A stretch of DNA of 11,910 bases from assembly GCA_014879765.1 (NCBI GenBank), contig JACSRL010000242.1:1-11910 (forward strand), given 5' to 3'. Made by a program: the position numbers and the translations under genes. Origin of the DNA: Anaerolinea sp. Its GTDB lineage: Bacteria; Chloroflexota; Anaerolineae; JAAEKA01. Below are positions 6,240 to 11,910 of this stretch, one piece after another. How positions within the stretch are numbered: the first letter of the stretch is position 1; the number at the start of each line of letters is the position of its first letter. The notes under the pieces are model-generated. The model did not search any database. It was not told where the DNA came from and saw nothing but the letters and a program-made list of their open reading frames with translations.

Positions 6240-6337
6240 AAGGTGCTCCACCGGAAGAGGCGCCGCTGGTCGCGCGCGTCGCGGCCAGCTTCGCACAGCA
6301 GGCGGTCATGGCGACCATGATGGCTGTTGTGATGTGA
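6236..6337 (+). pseudogene. Truncated PaaI-type (hotdog) thioesterase, N-terminal remnant
   Basis: An ATG overlapping the YdeI-family stop (ATGA at 6236-6239) opens a 33-codon frame ending at TGA 6335-6337. Its residues LVARVAASFAQQAVMAT (11-27) look like the first helix of PaaI-family thioesterases, which typically begin with a ...RVRxSFxRQGxMATLGA pattern. After MAT the sequence degenerates (MMAVVM) and stops, and the roughly 100 or more residues of the hotdog fold are absent. None of the three plus-strand frames after 6337 continues it; the next DNA is a palindromic repeat and then the end of a convergent gene. The coupling suggests a full gene once ended this operon. It could also be a chance short frame, since only about 17 residues carry the resemblance. 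Confidence 0.55.
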
Positions 6338-6352
6338 GGACAAGAAGAAAGA

Positions 6353-6386
6353 AGAAGCTCAACTTCTCCGAAGAAGTTGAGCTTCT
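6353..6386. repeat. Perfect 15-bp hairpin between convergent genes (same family as 3151-3241)
   Basis: AGAAGCTCAACTTCT (6353-6367), loop CCGA, then AGAAGTTGAGCTTCT (6372-6386) forms a perfect 15-bp stem. Compared with the 3151-3241 units there is a T-to-C change at unit position 6 and an A-to-G change at the pairing position of the partner, so pairing is kept. It lies between the plus-strand enzyme run and the minus-strand surface-protein gene, where a bidirectional terminator would sit; there is only a short T run on one side (CCCCTTT). Confidence 0.8.
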
Positions 6387-6416
6387 GAATCCCCTTTGCC
6401 GCCGCGCGCGCGCCAG

Positions 6417-8282
6417 CTACTTGCGGCGTCGGCGAAGCAGCGCAGCCGCGGCGGCCGACGCCGCCAGCAACGCGGGAAGGCCCCAGGCCGCCGGCCCCGC
6501 GGCCACTGCGCCGGCCGACAACTCGCTCAGCCGCACCGCGGTGGGCGCGCCGAAGGCTGCGCTGACCGGCCCGTGTCGCGTCACGGCACCGTTGATCTCC
6601 ACATCGTCCAACCAGTAGAAGTAGGTGGCGCCGGGGGCCAGGTTTGCCTGATCGATCCACTGATAGCTGTATCCCTGTGTACCGCCCGGCCCTTGTGAGG
6701 GGATCAGGCTGGCGTTGAGCTGCGTATCTGGCCCGTCCGGCGAAACGCCCCGCCACAGGTTGAAGCCCAGGTTGCCGATCTCGCTGACCGTCTCCCAACG
6801 AACCAGCACCCCATCCCCCTGCGCCTCGGCGCTGAAGTTGGCCAGCAGCACCGCCAACGGCACGTTGAAGGTGACGGTCACGGTCTGATTGTCCGCCGTG
6901 GCATCGGCGCTGCCGACGCCAACGGTCGGCCCGGCGGTGTAGGTAGCCGTCGCCTGGCCGTTGACAAACTGCGTCGCCGCGCCCGAGAGCGTGCCTAGCA
7001 CGGGATTGCTAAAGATAGTGACAGGCGGCTGCTGGAAAGGCGGCAAGCCTGAGAGGCTGGCCGGGGCCACCGGACCGCCGGTGTTGCGTCCGAACAGGTC
7101 GGCGGTCAGGGTGGTCGAGGTGTTGATCGCCACGACCGCCGGGTTGGCGCTGTGGCGCAGTTGCAGCCAGCGGGTGGCCGTCGGCAGCACGTTGCCCGCC
7201 AGCACGCTGGCCCCCGGCCCGGAGTTGACGCCCCACCAGTTGTCGTCGGCCGTGGTCGCGCCGCCGTTTGTCTGCCAGATGCCGCTGCCGTTGGTGCCCA
7301 CATTGCCCACAAAGCGGCTGAAGCTGACGTTCAGCGTGCCGCCCAGGTGGGCAATGGCGCCGCCCAGGCCGGTAGCCGTCAGCGAGGCGTTGGCGGCGCG
7401 GTTGTTGATGAAGTGGCTGCGCTGGATGGTGGCCGTGCCGCCGCTGATGTGCAGCCCGCCGCCGGCGTCGCCGGTATACGTCGCCCGGTTGCCGGAGAAG
7501 GTGGAGTTGCTGATGTTCAGTTGGCCGCCGGCGCATTGACTCAGATAGTCAACACCGCCGCCGGTTTTGGCAATTGCCGAGCCCGCTGTGTTGTTGGAGA
7601 TGGTGCTGTTGATGATGGTCAGGTTGCCGCAGGTGCCTGAGGCGATGCCGCCGCCGGGGCCTTGGGTGGCGGTGTTGTTGTCCACCGTCACACCGTTCAG
7701 CGTCAGCGTTCCGACGCCGTTCGTGTCGCCGTAGATAATGCCGCCGCCGCCGTAGGAGATGTCCACGGTGCCGCCGGTGATCTTCAGATTGGACAGGCCG
7801 CCCGAGAAGCTGGAACCGACTTGGGGGTTGAAGTCGATGACGCGGTCGTTCGTGGTCTGCTGGATGATGGTGTTGGCCGCGCCGGCGCCGGCGATGGTCG
7901 TGCCGCTGACCCGGATGTCCAGGTCGCCGGTGGCGTTGTCGTCGTTGCCATTGCCTGCGATGGTCAACGGGTAGGTGCCCGCAGGCAGGTTGATGGTAAA
8001 GGGCTGGGTTCCTGACAGGGCGCAGCCTCCGAAGTTGGCGCCGTCGTTGGCGGTGCGGATCGCCTCTCGCAGGGAGCAGGTGCCTCCGGCGCCGTAGTCG
8101 TCAGCCGTGGTGTTGACAGTGATCGTGCCGGCCGCCTGGGCCGGCGCGGCCGGCGCCAGCAGGCCCGCAGCCAGCAGCAGCGCAGCCGCGAGGCTGCCCA
8201 GCCAGGCGTGGCCGGCCGGACGCGCCTGGCTGAGTCGAGCTTCAGTCAGGGATGGTTGCATGTGTCGAAGTTCGCCGTTCAC
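6417..8282 (-). CDS. CSLREA-type secreted beta-helix surface protein with C-terminal anchor
   Basis: This 621-residue exported protein has no known catalytic role; it is probably displayed on the cell surface. Domains in order: a signal peptide with hydrophobic core at about 31-45 and likely cleavage near APAQA/AG (50); the CSLREAI motif at 69-75 that defines the CSLREA N-terminal domain; a right-handed parallel beta-helix at about 120-350, rich in Gly, Asn, Thr and Ser (NSTISNNTAG, NSTFSGN, FINNRAANAS) and ending in DDNWWGVNSGPG (346-357); an Ig-like segment at about 380-475; a fibronectin-III-like domain at about 478-580 (VRWETVSEIGNLGFNLWRG, 494-512); and a C-terminal hydrophobic stretch (about 597-616) closed by RRRRK, typical of sorted surface anchors. 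The start is GTG at 8282, preceded by AGGAGG with an 8-nt spacer; the ATG at 8261 has no ribosome binding site. It follows three tail-collar genes on the same strand. Confidence 0.85.
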   Translation of the reverse strand: MNGELRHMQPSLTEARLSQARPAGHAWLGSLAAALLLAAGLLAPAAPAQAAGTITVNTTADDYGAGGTCSLREAIRTANDGANFGGCALSGTQPFTINLPAGTYPLTIAGNGNDDNATGDLDIRVSGTTIAGAGAANTIIQQTTNDRVIDFNPQVGSSFSGGLSNLKITGGTVDISYGGGGIIYGDTNGVGTLTLNGVTVDNNTATQGPGGGIASGTCGNLTIINSTISNNTAGSAIAKTGGGVDYLSQCAGGQLNISNSTFSGNRATYTGDAGGGLHISGGTATIQRSHFINNRAANASLTATGLGGAIAHLGGTLNVSFSRFVGNVGTNGSGIWQTNGGATTADDNWWGVNSGPGASVLAGNVLPTATRWLQLRHSANPAVVAINTSTTLTADLFGRNTGGPVAPASLSGLPPFQQPPVTIFSNPVLGTLSGAATQFVNGQATATYTAGPTVGVGSADATADNQTVTVTFNVPLAVLLANFSAEAQGDGVLVRWETVSEIGNLGFNLWRGVSPDGPDTQLNASLIPSQGPGGTQGYSYQWIDQANLAPGATYFYWLDDVEINGAVTRHGPVSAAFGAPTAVRLSELSAGAVAAGPAAWGLPALLAASAAAAALLRRRRK

Positions 8283-8355
8283 AGGTTAATCCTCCTCGGT
8301 CCCCAGTCAGGGTCATCGTTCGCTCAATTTATCGTTCAGAAGTTGCAGTGATTCG

Positions 8356-8880
8356 CTACGATCTGGGCGGATAGACGCCAGCCAGGCAGATGCAGTAGTT
8401 CAGCGCCAGGTAGGGCGGCAGGTTGTTGTGCGGCTGGCTGCCGCCGGCCAGCCCGATGGCCTGGTTGCTCATGGCAACGTCCGCGCCGCTGGCGTAGAAG
8501 TTCTGGCCTCGGCCCCCCGCGCCGGTCGCCCACACCTGGTTGGCCGGGTCTGTCTGGTCGCCCAGGTTTGTGCTGGCTGCCGCCGGATGCGTGTGCTGCG
8601 GAATCTCGCTGTTGATCAGCGTCACCATGGCCACGCCGTCGCTTTCCCCCAGCGTGCGGTAGGAAAGGCCTGGCCCCTGGCCGAAGTTCAGCGCCGCCTG
8701 GCCCTGCAGGTTGGGCAGGCCAAAGGTGGTGCGGCCGTCGCCGCCGTAGGTGGTGCCAAGAATCGAGAACAGCGCCGTGTTCTGGGAGATGGCCAGCAGT
8801 TGGCCGTTGCACTGCGCCCAGCCGCGCGGCGCGAAGTTGAAACCAAACAGTCTGATCTCGCCGATATAGGGATCACTCAT
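8356..8880 (-). CDS. Tail-collar domain protein (MdpB-like), paralogue 1
   Basis: This 174-residue protein has the phage tail collar domain found in T4 short tail fibres and in microcystin-dependent-protein (MdpB) relatives, which form trimeric fibre tips. Motifs: PYIGEIRLFGFNFAPRGWAQCNG (4-26), TTYGGDGRTTFGLPNLQG (43-60), GQGPGLS (67-73), an H-T-H pair (96-98) of the kind that binds metal in fibre trimers, and the end block SQPHNNLPPYLALNYCICL (148-166). Cys24 and Cys163 have counterparts in both neighbouring paralogues and could pair. There is no signal peptide, so it would need lysis or a dedicated route to leave the cell. The start at 8880 has AAAGGAGA upstream. It is the third collar gene in transcription order, 27 nt after paralogue 2 and 73 nt before the surface-protein start. 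Confidence 0.88.
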   Translation of the reverse strand: MSDPYIGEIRLFGFNFAPRGWAQCNGQLLAISQNTALFSILGTTYGGDGRTTFGLPNLQGQAALNFGQGPGLSYRTLGESDGVAMVTLINSEIPQHTHPAAASTNLGDQTDPANQVWATGAGGRGQNFYASGADVAMSNQAIGLAGGSQPHNNLPPYLALNYCICLAGVYPPRS

Positions 8881-8907
8881 GGGTTTGTCTCCTTTGGGGG
8901 GCGAATT

Positions 8908-9405
8908 TCAGTCGCGGGAGGGGAAGACCCCCACCAGGGCGATGCAGAAGTTGAGCGTCAGGTAGGGAGAACGGTTTTCGTGGGGCTGGCCGCCGCCGGT
9001 GGGTGCAAGGGCGTTGCCGGCCATCTGCACGTTGGGGCTGGCCGCGTAGGTAGCGGCGCCGGTGTCGGCCCAGGCCGCGCCGGCCGGGCTGGCCGTGGAA
9101 GGCGCGGCCGAGCTGGCGTTGGCCCCATGTATGTGCGCCGGCATCTCGGCGATGGTCAGGGTGTGCATCTCTTCGCCAGCCTGCTGGCCCTGGTTATAGC
9201 CAGCGCCGGCGCCCAGCGCCGCCCGGCCGCGCAGGTCAGGCAGAGCGAAGGTGGTCATGCCATTGCCGCCATACATGGTGCCCAGCAGCGAAAAGAGCGC
9301 CTGGTACTGGTTGATGGGCAGCAACTGGCCGTTGCACTGCGCCCAGCCGCGCGGCGTAAGGCCGAAGGAAAAGATCTGAATCTCGCCGATGAATGGATCG
9401 GTCAT
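8908..9405 (-). CDS. Tail-collar domain protein (MdpB-like), paralogue 2
   Basis: This 165-residue member of the trio is the most divergent. It has PFIGEIQIFSFGLTPRGWAQCNG (4-26), MYGGNGMTTFALPDLRGRAAL (44-64), an H-I-H pair (91-93) and QPHENRSPYLTLNFCIALVG (140-159), with Cys24 and Cys154 conserved. It lacks the GQGPGLS segment shared by the other two and instead has GAGAGYNQGQQAGEEMHTL. The middle (about 95-125) is Ala/Ser/Pro-rich and looks like the variable surface loop. The ATG at 9405 is chosen over an in-frame start at 9456 because AGGAGG lies 7 nt upstream and collar homology begins at once; the ribosome binding site sits just after the stop of paralogue 3, 11 nt before the start. Trio products may form homo- or heterotrimers; this is not visible in sequence. 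Confidence 0.88.
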   Translation of the reverse strand: MTDPFIGEIQIFSFGLTPRGWAQCNGQLLPINQYQALFSLLGTMYGGNGMTTFALPDLRGRAALGAGAGYNQGQQAGEEMHTLTIAEMPAHIHGANASSAAPSTASPAGAAWADTGAATYAASPNVQMAGNALAPTGGGQPHENRSPYLTLNFCIALVGVFPSRD

Positions 9406-9416
9406 GGGATGGCCTC

Positions 9417-9938
9417 CTAGCCTTGCGAGGGGTAGATCCCCTCGAGCGCGATGCAAAAGTTGAGCGTCAGGAAGGGCAGCATGTTGTCGTGCGGCTGGCT
9501 GCCGCCGCTGGGTAAGATCGAGCTCGCGCTCATGGCCGCGTTAGCCGCCGCGCCGGCGGTGTAGAGGGCGACCGGGCTGCCGGCCCAGACCGCGCCGGCG
9601 GGATGTGGGCTGTCTCCCGCGCCGGAATGGCCCAAAGCCGGATGGCTGTGCGGCGGCGCCTGGCTCACGACGAGCGTCACCGCCTCCACGCCGCCGCTTT
9701 GGCCCAGGCTGTAGCTGCTCAGGCCCGGCCCCTGGCCCTGGTGCAGCGCCGCCCGGCCGCGCAGGTCAGGCAGCGCGAAGGTGGTTTGGCCGTCGCCGCC
9801 ATAGGTGGTGCCGATCAGGCTGAACAGGGCGTCGTATTGCGAGATCGGCAACAGGCTGCCGTCGCACAGCGCCCAGCCCTGGGGCGCGAAGTTGCCCCCG
9901 AACGCCATGATTTGGCCGATATACGGTTCAGTTGGCAT
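9417..9938 (-). CDS. Tail-collar domain protein (MdpB-like), paralogue 3 (first in the operon)
   Basis: This 173-residue protein opens the trio. It shows PYIGQIMAFGGNFAPQGWALCDG (5-27), TTYGGDGQTTFALPDLRGRAAL (44-65), GQGPGLS (68-74), an H-S-H pair (97-99) and SQPHDNMLPFLTLNFCIALEG (147-167), with Cys25 and Cys162 conserved. It resembles paralogue 1 more than paralogue 2 in the GQGPGLS region. The start at 9938 has a close GGAGG (about 5-nt spacer). Upstream lies a 268-nt gap with inverted repeats and no strong promoter match, so the operon promoter is unclear. No phage structural or lysis genes are nearby, which argues against a prophage and for a domesticated or stand-alone collar-protein locus. 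Confidence 0.88.
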   Translation of the reverse strand: MPTEPYIGQIMAFGGNFAPQGWALCDGSLLPISQYDALFSLIGTTYGGDGQTTFALPDLRGRAALHQGQGPGLSSYSLGQSGGVEAVTLVVSQAPPHSHPALGHSGAGDSPHPAGAVWAGSPVALYTAGAAANAAMSASSILPSGGSQPHDNMLPFLTLNFCIALEGIYPSQG

Positions 9939-9979
9939 GAATACCTCCAGGTGAGTTGGAACTGCTCAGGTATGGCATT

Positions 9980-10059
9980 AGAAACCGGGTTTTTGTCTCG
10001 CACATGAAAGGCCGTCGCGCGGACGAAACCCCTGCCCGCACGAGAAAAACCCGGTTTCT
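9980..10059. repeat. AGAAACCGGGTTTTT inverted repeat upstream of the tail-collar trio
   Basis: AGAAACCGGGTTTTT (9980-9994) and its exact reverse complement (10045-10059) form a 15-bp stem around a 50-nt loop. After a GT bulge on the left arm, CTCG/CGAG adds 4 bp (9997-10000 with 10041-10044). A-GAAACCGGGTTT-type palindromes are, to my knowledge, common dispersed repeats in cyanobacteria and Chloroflexota. On the minus strand it could act as a terminator for the HerA transcript or as a leader structure for the trio. Confidence 0.75.
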
Positions 10060-10110
10060 GAACGAATGACTGCGCTGCGTTGCCCCGAATTTGCCCAACA
10101 GGAAACAACG

Positions 10111-10150
10111 ATACGCTCTGTTCAGTGGTAAACGCAGAAACAGAGCGAAT
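10111..10150. repeat. Short inverted repeat downstream of the HerA gene
   Basis: CGCTCTGTT (10114-10122) and AACAGAGCG (10139-10147) pair perfectly around a 16-nt loop, and the arms extend to 11 of 12 at 10111-10122 and 10139-10150. It lies about 57-96 nt past the HerA stop on the minus strand. No T run follows, so a terminator role is only possible. The rest of 9939-10206 shows nothing else I can name. Confidence 0.4.
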
Positions 10151-10206
10151 CTGGCGCGACAGACAAGTCGATTGTTGTAATCCACCCCCCAAACTGGCAT
10201 CCCCGG

Positions 10207-11910
10207 TCAGTCGAAGCCCTCGAAATCAGCGTCCCCGCGCATCTTGCGCACGTTGCTGGCCAGCCGGCCAGACAGTTCCTCCTCTTCCACGTAGCCCATA
10301 GCCTTGTAGAAGTCCAGGTCGTAGCTGCGGGTCTGCACCACCACCGGCATGGGCACGGCGTGGCCCAGGATCAGCGCCTGCTGGCGCGTTTCCAGCCGCG
10401 CCAGCACCTCCTTCAGCCCGGCCGCGCCGCTGACCCCCATCAACACGGCGCGGATGTCGTTCTCCTCATCCAGCAGCGCGGTGACACGGGTGCCGATCTG
10501 GCTCATCACCTCGGGGTCGATCTGGCTGGGACGCTGATCGACGATGAAGAGGGTGACGTTGTACTTGCGCAGCTCGCGGGCGATGGTCCCAAAGATGGTG
10601 TGGCTGGCGATCTGCGGATCGAGGAACTTGTGCGCCTCCTCGATGGTGATCACCAGCGGCGTCGGCTCGGCGGCCTTGTTGCCGAAGGCGTTTTCCTTCT
10701 TCTCCACATATTTCTGGTGCAGCCGGCGGGTCAGGAAGTTGGCCACGAAGATGTAGGCGTCCAGCATGTTGCCGTAGCGGCCAAACTCCAGCACGATGTG
10801 GGTGTTGGCCTCCAGGTGTTGGAGGATGCGCTGCACCGAGTCGTCGTGCGCCTTGGGCTTGAGGAAGCCATATTTGTGGAAGACCTCGAAGCGGCGGCGC
10901 AGCGCGGCCAGCGTCTGGTAGGTCTGGCCCATCTCGTCGGCCAGCGCCTTAAGGCCGTTCTCCGATTTGCCGGTCTCGGGGTCGAACTCCCCTTGGCTGT
11001 CGATCCAGTCGTCGTCCAGGAAGTTGACCAGCCATTGCGCCCCCAGCCGGCGGCGCAGGGCGTAGATCGCGCCCACCTGCGGCTCGCTCAGGTTGAGGAT
11101 GCCTTGCAGCATCTCCAGGTCCTCCGGCTCCACCTGCTGGTAGCCGATGGTGACGGTGTAGTCGGGGTTGGAGCCGCGCCGCCGGCTGGACTCGTCGTCC
11201 AGGGTGAAGATCTTGACCCGGCCGTCGGGGAAGATCTGCTTCAGCCCCTTGACCTTCTTGCTGGCGCCCTCGCTGCTTCCCTCCCAGCCGTACTCGTTGT
11301 GCATGTCGAAGATCAGGTTGACGGCCACCTGGTCGCGCACGATGCCGGCCAGCAGCAGACGGCTGAGGAAGGTCTTGCCGGTGCCGCTCTTGCCGAAGAC
11401 GCCCGACGAGCGCTCCACCAGCCGCTCCAGGCTGAGCGTCACCTTGACATCTTCCATCTCCAGCGGCTGGCCGATGTGGAAGAAGTGGGCGTCGCGCTCC
11501 TTGTCGTGGCCTTCCTGGCCGAAGACCTCGCTGACCTCCTCCTGGCTGGCGGCGCGCACCGCGCTGAAGTGGCCCGGCACTGTCTTGACCGGCCGCGGCT
11601 CGCCGCCGGCCGCGTCGTCCAGCACCAGCATGGGGCTGAGGTGAATCAAGCCAAAGGCGCTGACGCCCAGATGGACCGCGGAGAGGAAGGCATCGTCCAT
11701 GTCGGGCGGGTTGAGGGTGAACTCTTCGCTGGTCGCGCCCAGTTGCACATCGGTGATCATGCTGAAGAAGCGTTTGCTCTGGCCATGCACCACCACATAG
11801 CTGCCCACCGCCAGCTCCTCGGTGCTCACCTCGCGCGCCAGCCGCACCTCCAGCCCCTTGGCCAGCGAGCCGCCGATCACCAGGCCCAGTTTCTCCAGCC
11901 GTGGCCGGTC
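10207..11910 (-). CDS. herA: HerA-type DNA translocase/helicase ATPase (N terminus beyond the right edge)
   Basis: A 567-residue portion is visible; the frame runs open to the right edge (RLEKLGLVIGGSLAKGLEVRL-type start region), so the first few residues are missing. It is a hexameric HerA/FtsK-like ATPase that, with the NurA nuclease, resects DNA ends during repair. An N-terminal HAS-barrel-like domain (about 1-110 of the visible part) is followed by the ATPase core. Walker A GKSGTGKT is at visible residues 173-180, Walker B LVITIEEAH at 419-427, and the arginine-finger and sensor region (ARELRKYNVTLFIVDQRPSQIDPEV) is near 444-468. The Walker A lysine and the Walker B acidic pair are intact. 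The gene ends 268 nt before the tail-collar trio and no nurA follows it here, so any nurA partner must lie to the right of the window. HerA-containing defence pairs (with SIR2 or DUF4297) are not seen on this side. Confidence 0.88.
   Translation of the reverse strand, partial: DRPRLEKLGLVIGGSLAKGLEVRLAREVSTEELAVGSYVVVHGQSKRFFSMITDVQLGATSEEFTLNPPDMDDAFLSAVHLGVSAFGLIHLSPMLVLDDAAGGEPRPVKTVPGHFSAVRAASQEEVSEVFGQEGHDKERDAHFFHIGQPLEMEDVKVTLSLERLVERSSGVFGKSGTGKTFLSRLLLAGIVRDQVAVNLIFDMHNEYGWEGSSEGASKKVKGLKQIFPDGRVKIFTLDDESSRRRGSNPDYTVTIGYQQVEPEDLEMLQGILNLSEPQVGAIYALRRRLGAQWLVNFLDDDWIDSQGEFDPETGKSENGLKALADEMGQTYQTLAALRRRFEVFHKYGFLKPKAHDDSVQRILQHLEANTHIVLEFGRYGNMLDAYIFVANFLTRRLHQKYVEKKENAFGNKAAEPTPLVITIEEAHKFLDPQIASHTIFGTIARELRKYNVTLFIVDQRPSQIDPEVMSQIGTRVTALLDEENDIRAVLMGVSGAAGLKEVLARLETRQQALILGHAVPMPVVVQTRSYDLDFYKAMGYVEEEELSGRLASNVRKMRGDADFEGFD

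Noticed and set aside
6339..6416. Continuation of the truncated thioesterase by frameshift
   Set aside because: No plus-strand frame after 6337 encodes hotdog-fold residues; the DNA is the palindrome and the end of a convergent gene.
6417..9938. Prophage or phage-tail-like particle (tailocin) locus suggested by the tail-collar genes
   Set aside because: There are no sheath, tube, baseplate, lysis or integrase genes, and the trio is followed by a cell-surface protein; stand-alone collar trios are known in non-phage settings.
10207..11910. HerA-based anti-phage defence system (HerA-SIR2 or HerA-DUF4297)
   Set aside because: No effector gene lies on the visible side, and the protein looks like the repair-type bacterial HerA; the right flank is outside the window.

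Overview
The window is a high-GC bacterial chromosome fragment. It probably comes from the Chloroflexota (Anaerolineae/Caldilineae type). The pointers are a CSLREA-type secreted beta-helix protein with a basic C-terminal membrane anchor, a DUF4332 helix-hairpin-helix protein, a bacterial HerA ATPase, strong AGGAGG-like ribosome binding sites, and several families of short interspersed palindromes in the gaps. This taxonomic reading is inference; there is no rRNA or marker gene to settle it.

Layout, left to right. (1) Positions 1-2400, minus strand: a two-gene operon for the E1 alpha and E1 beta subunits of a branched-chain 2-oxoacid dehydrogenase, with a recognisable promoter near 2396-2424, a leader of about 200 nt, and a hairpin with 7-nt periodicity after the last stop. 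A possible next gene starts at the left edge. (2) 2495-2964, plus strand: a monocistronic DUF4332 gene with its own promoter, divergent from the E1 operon. (3) 2965-3274: a gene-free stretch packed with three different inverted-repeat structures. (4) 3275-6337, plus strand: a tightly packed run of small cytoplasmic enzymes: an AAC(2')-like GNAT acetyltransferase, a maltose O-acetyltransferase, a DinB-family protein, an unassigned 224-residue protein with a DinB-like end, a YdeI/OmpD-associated family protein, and the first 33 codons of a truncated PaaI-type thioesterase. The last three are linked by ATGA overlaps. (5) 6353-6386: a perfect hairpin between convergent genes. It belongs to the same palindrome family that lies just before the GNAT gene, so the run is bracketed by it. 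(6) 6417-9938, minus strand: a likely four-gene unit, with three tandem tail-collar (MdpB-like) paralogues followed by the CSLREA surface protein. (7) 9939-10206: an intergenic stretch with an AGAAACCGGGTTTTT-type inverted repeat. (8) 10207 to the right edge, minus strand: a HerA-type ATPase, incomplete at its N terminus.

How the genes work together. The E1 pair would feed branched-chain oxoacids into acyl-CoA production with an E2/E3 encoded elsewhere. The tail-collar trio plus surface protein looks like one expression unit for trimeric fibre-like proteins and a cell-surface beta-helix protein; its role is unknown. The enzyme run at 3275-6337 is a mixed set of acetyltransferase and DinB-like genes with no obvious single pathway. 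The most unusual material is the repeat DNA: a 19-bp-period palindrome array with a compensatory base pair in its second copy, and a gene remnant that ends right beside that copy.
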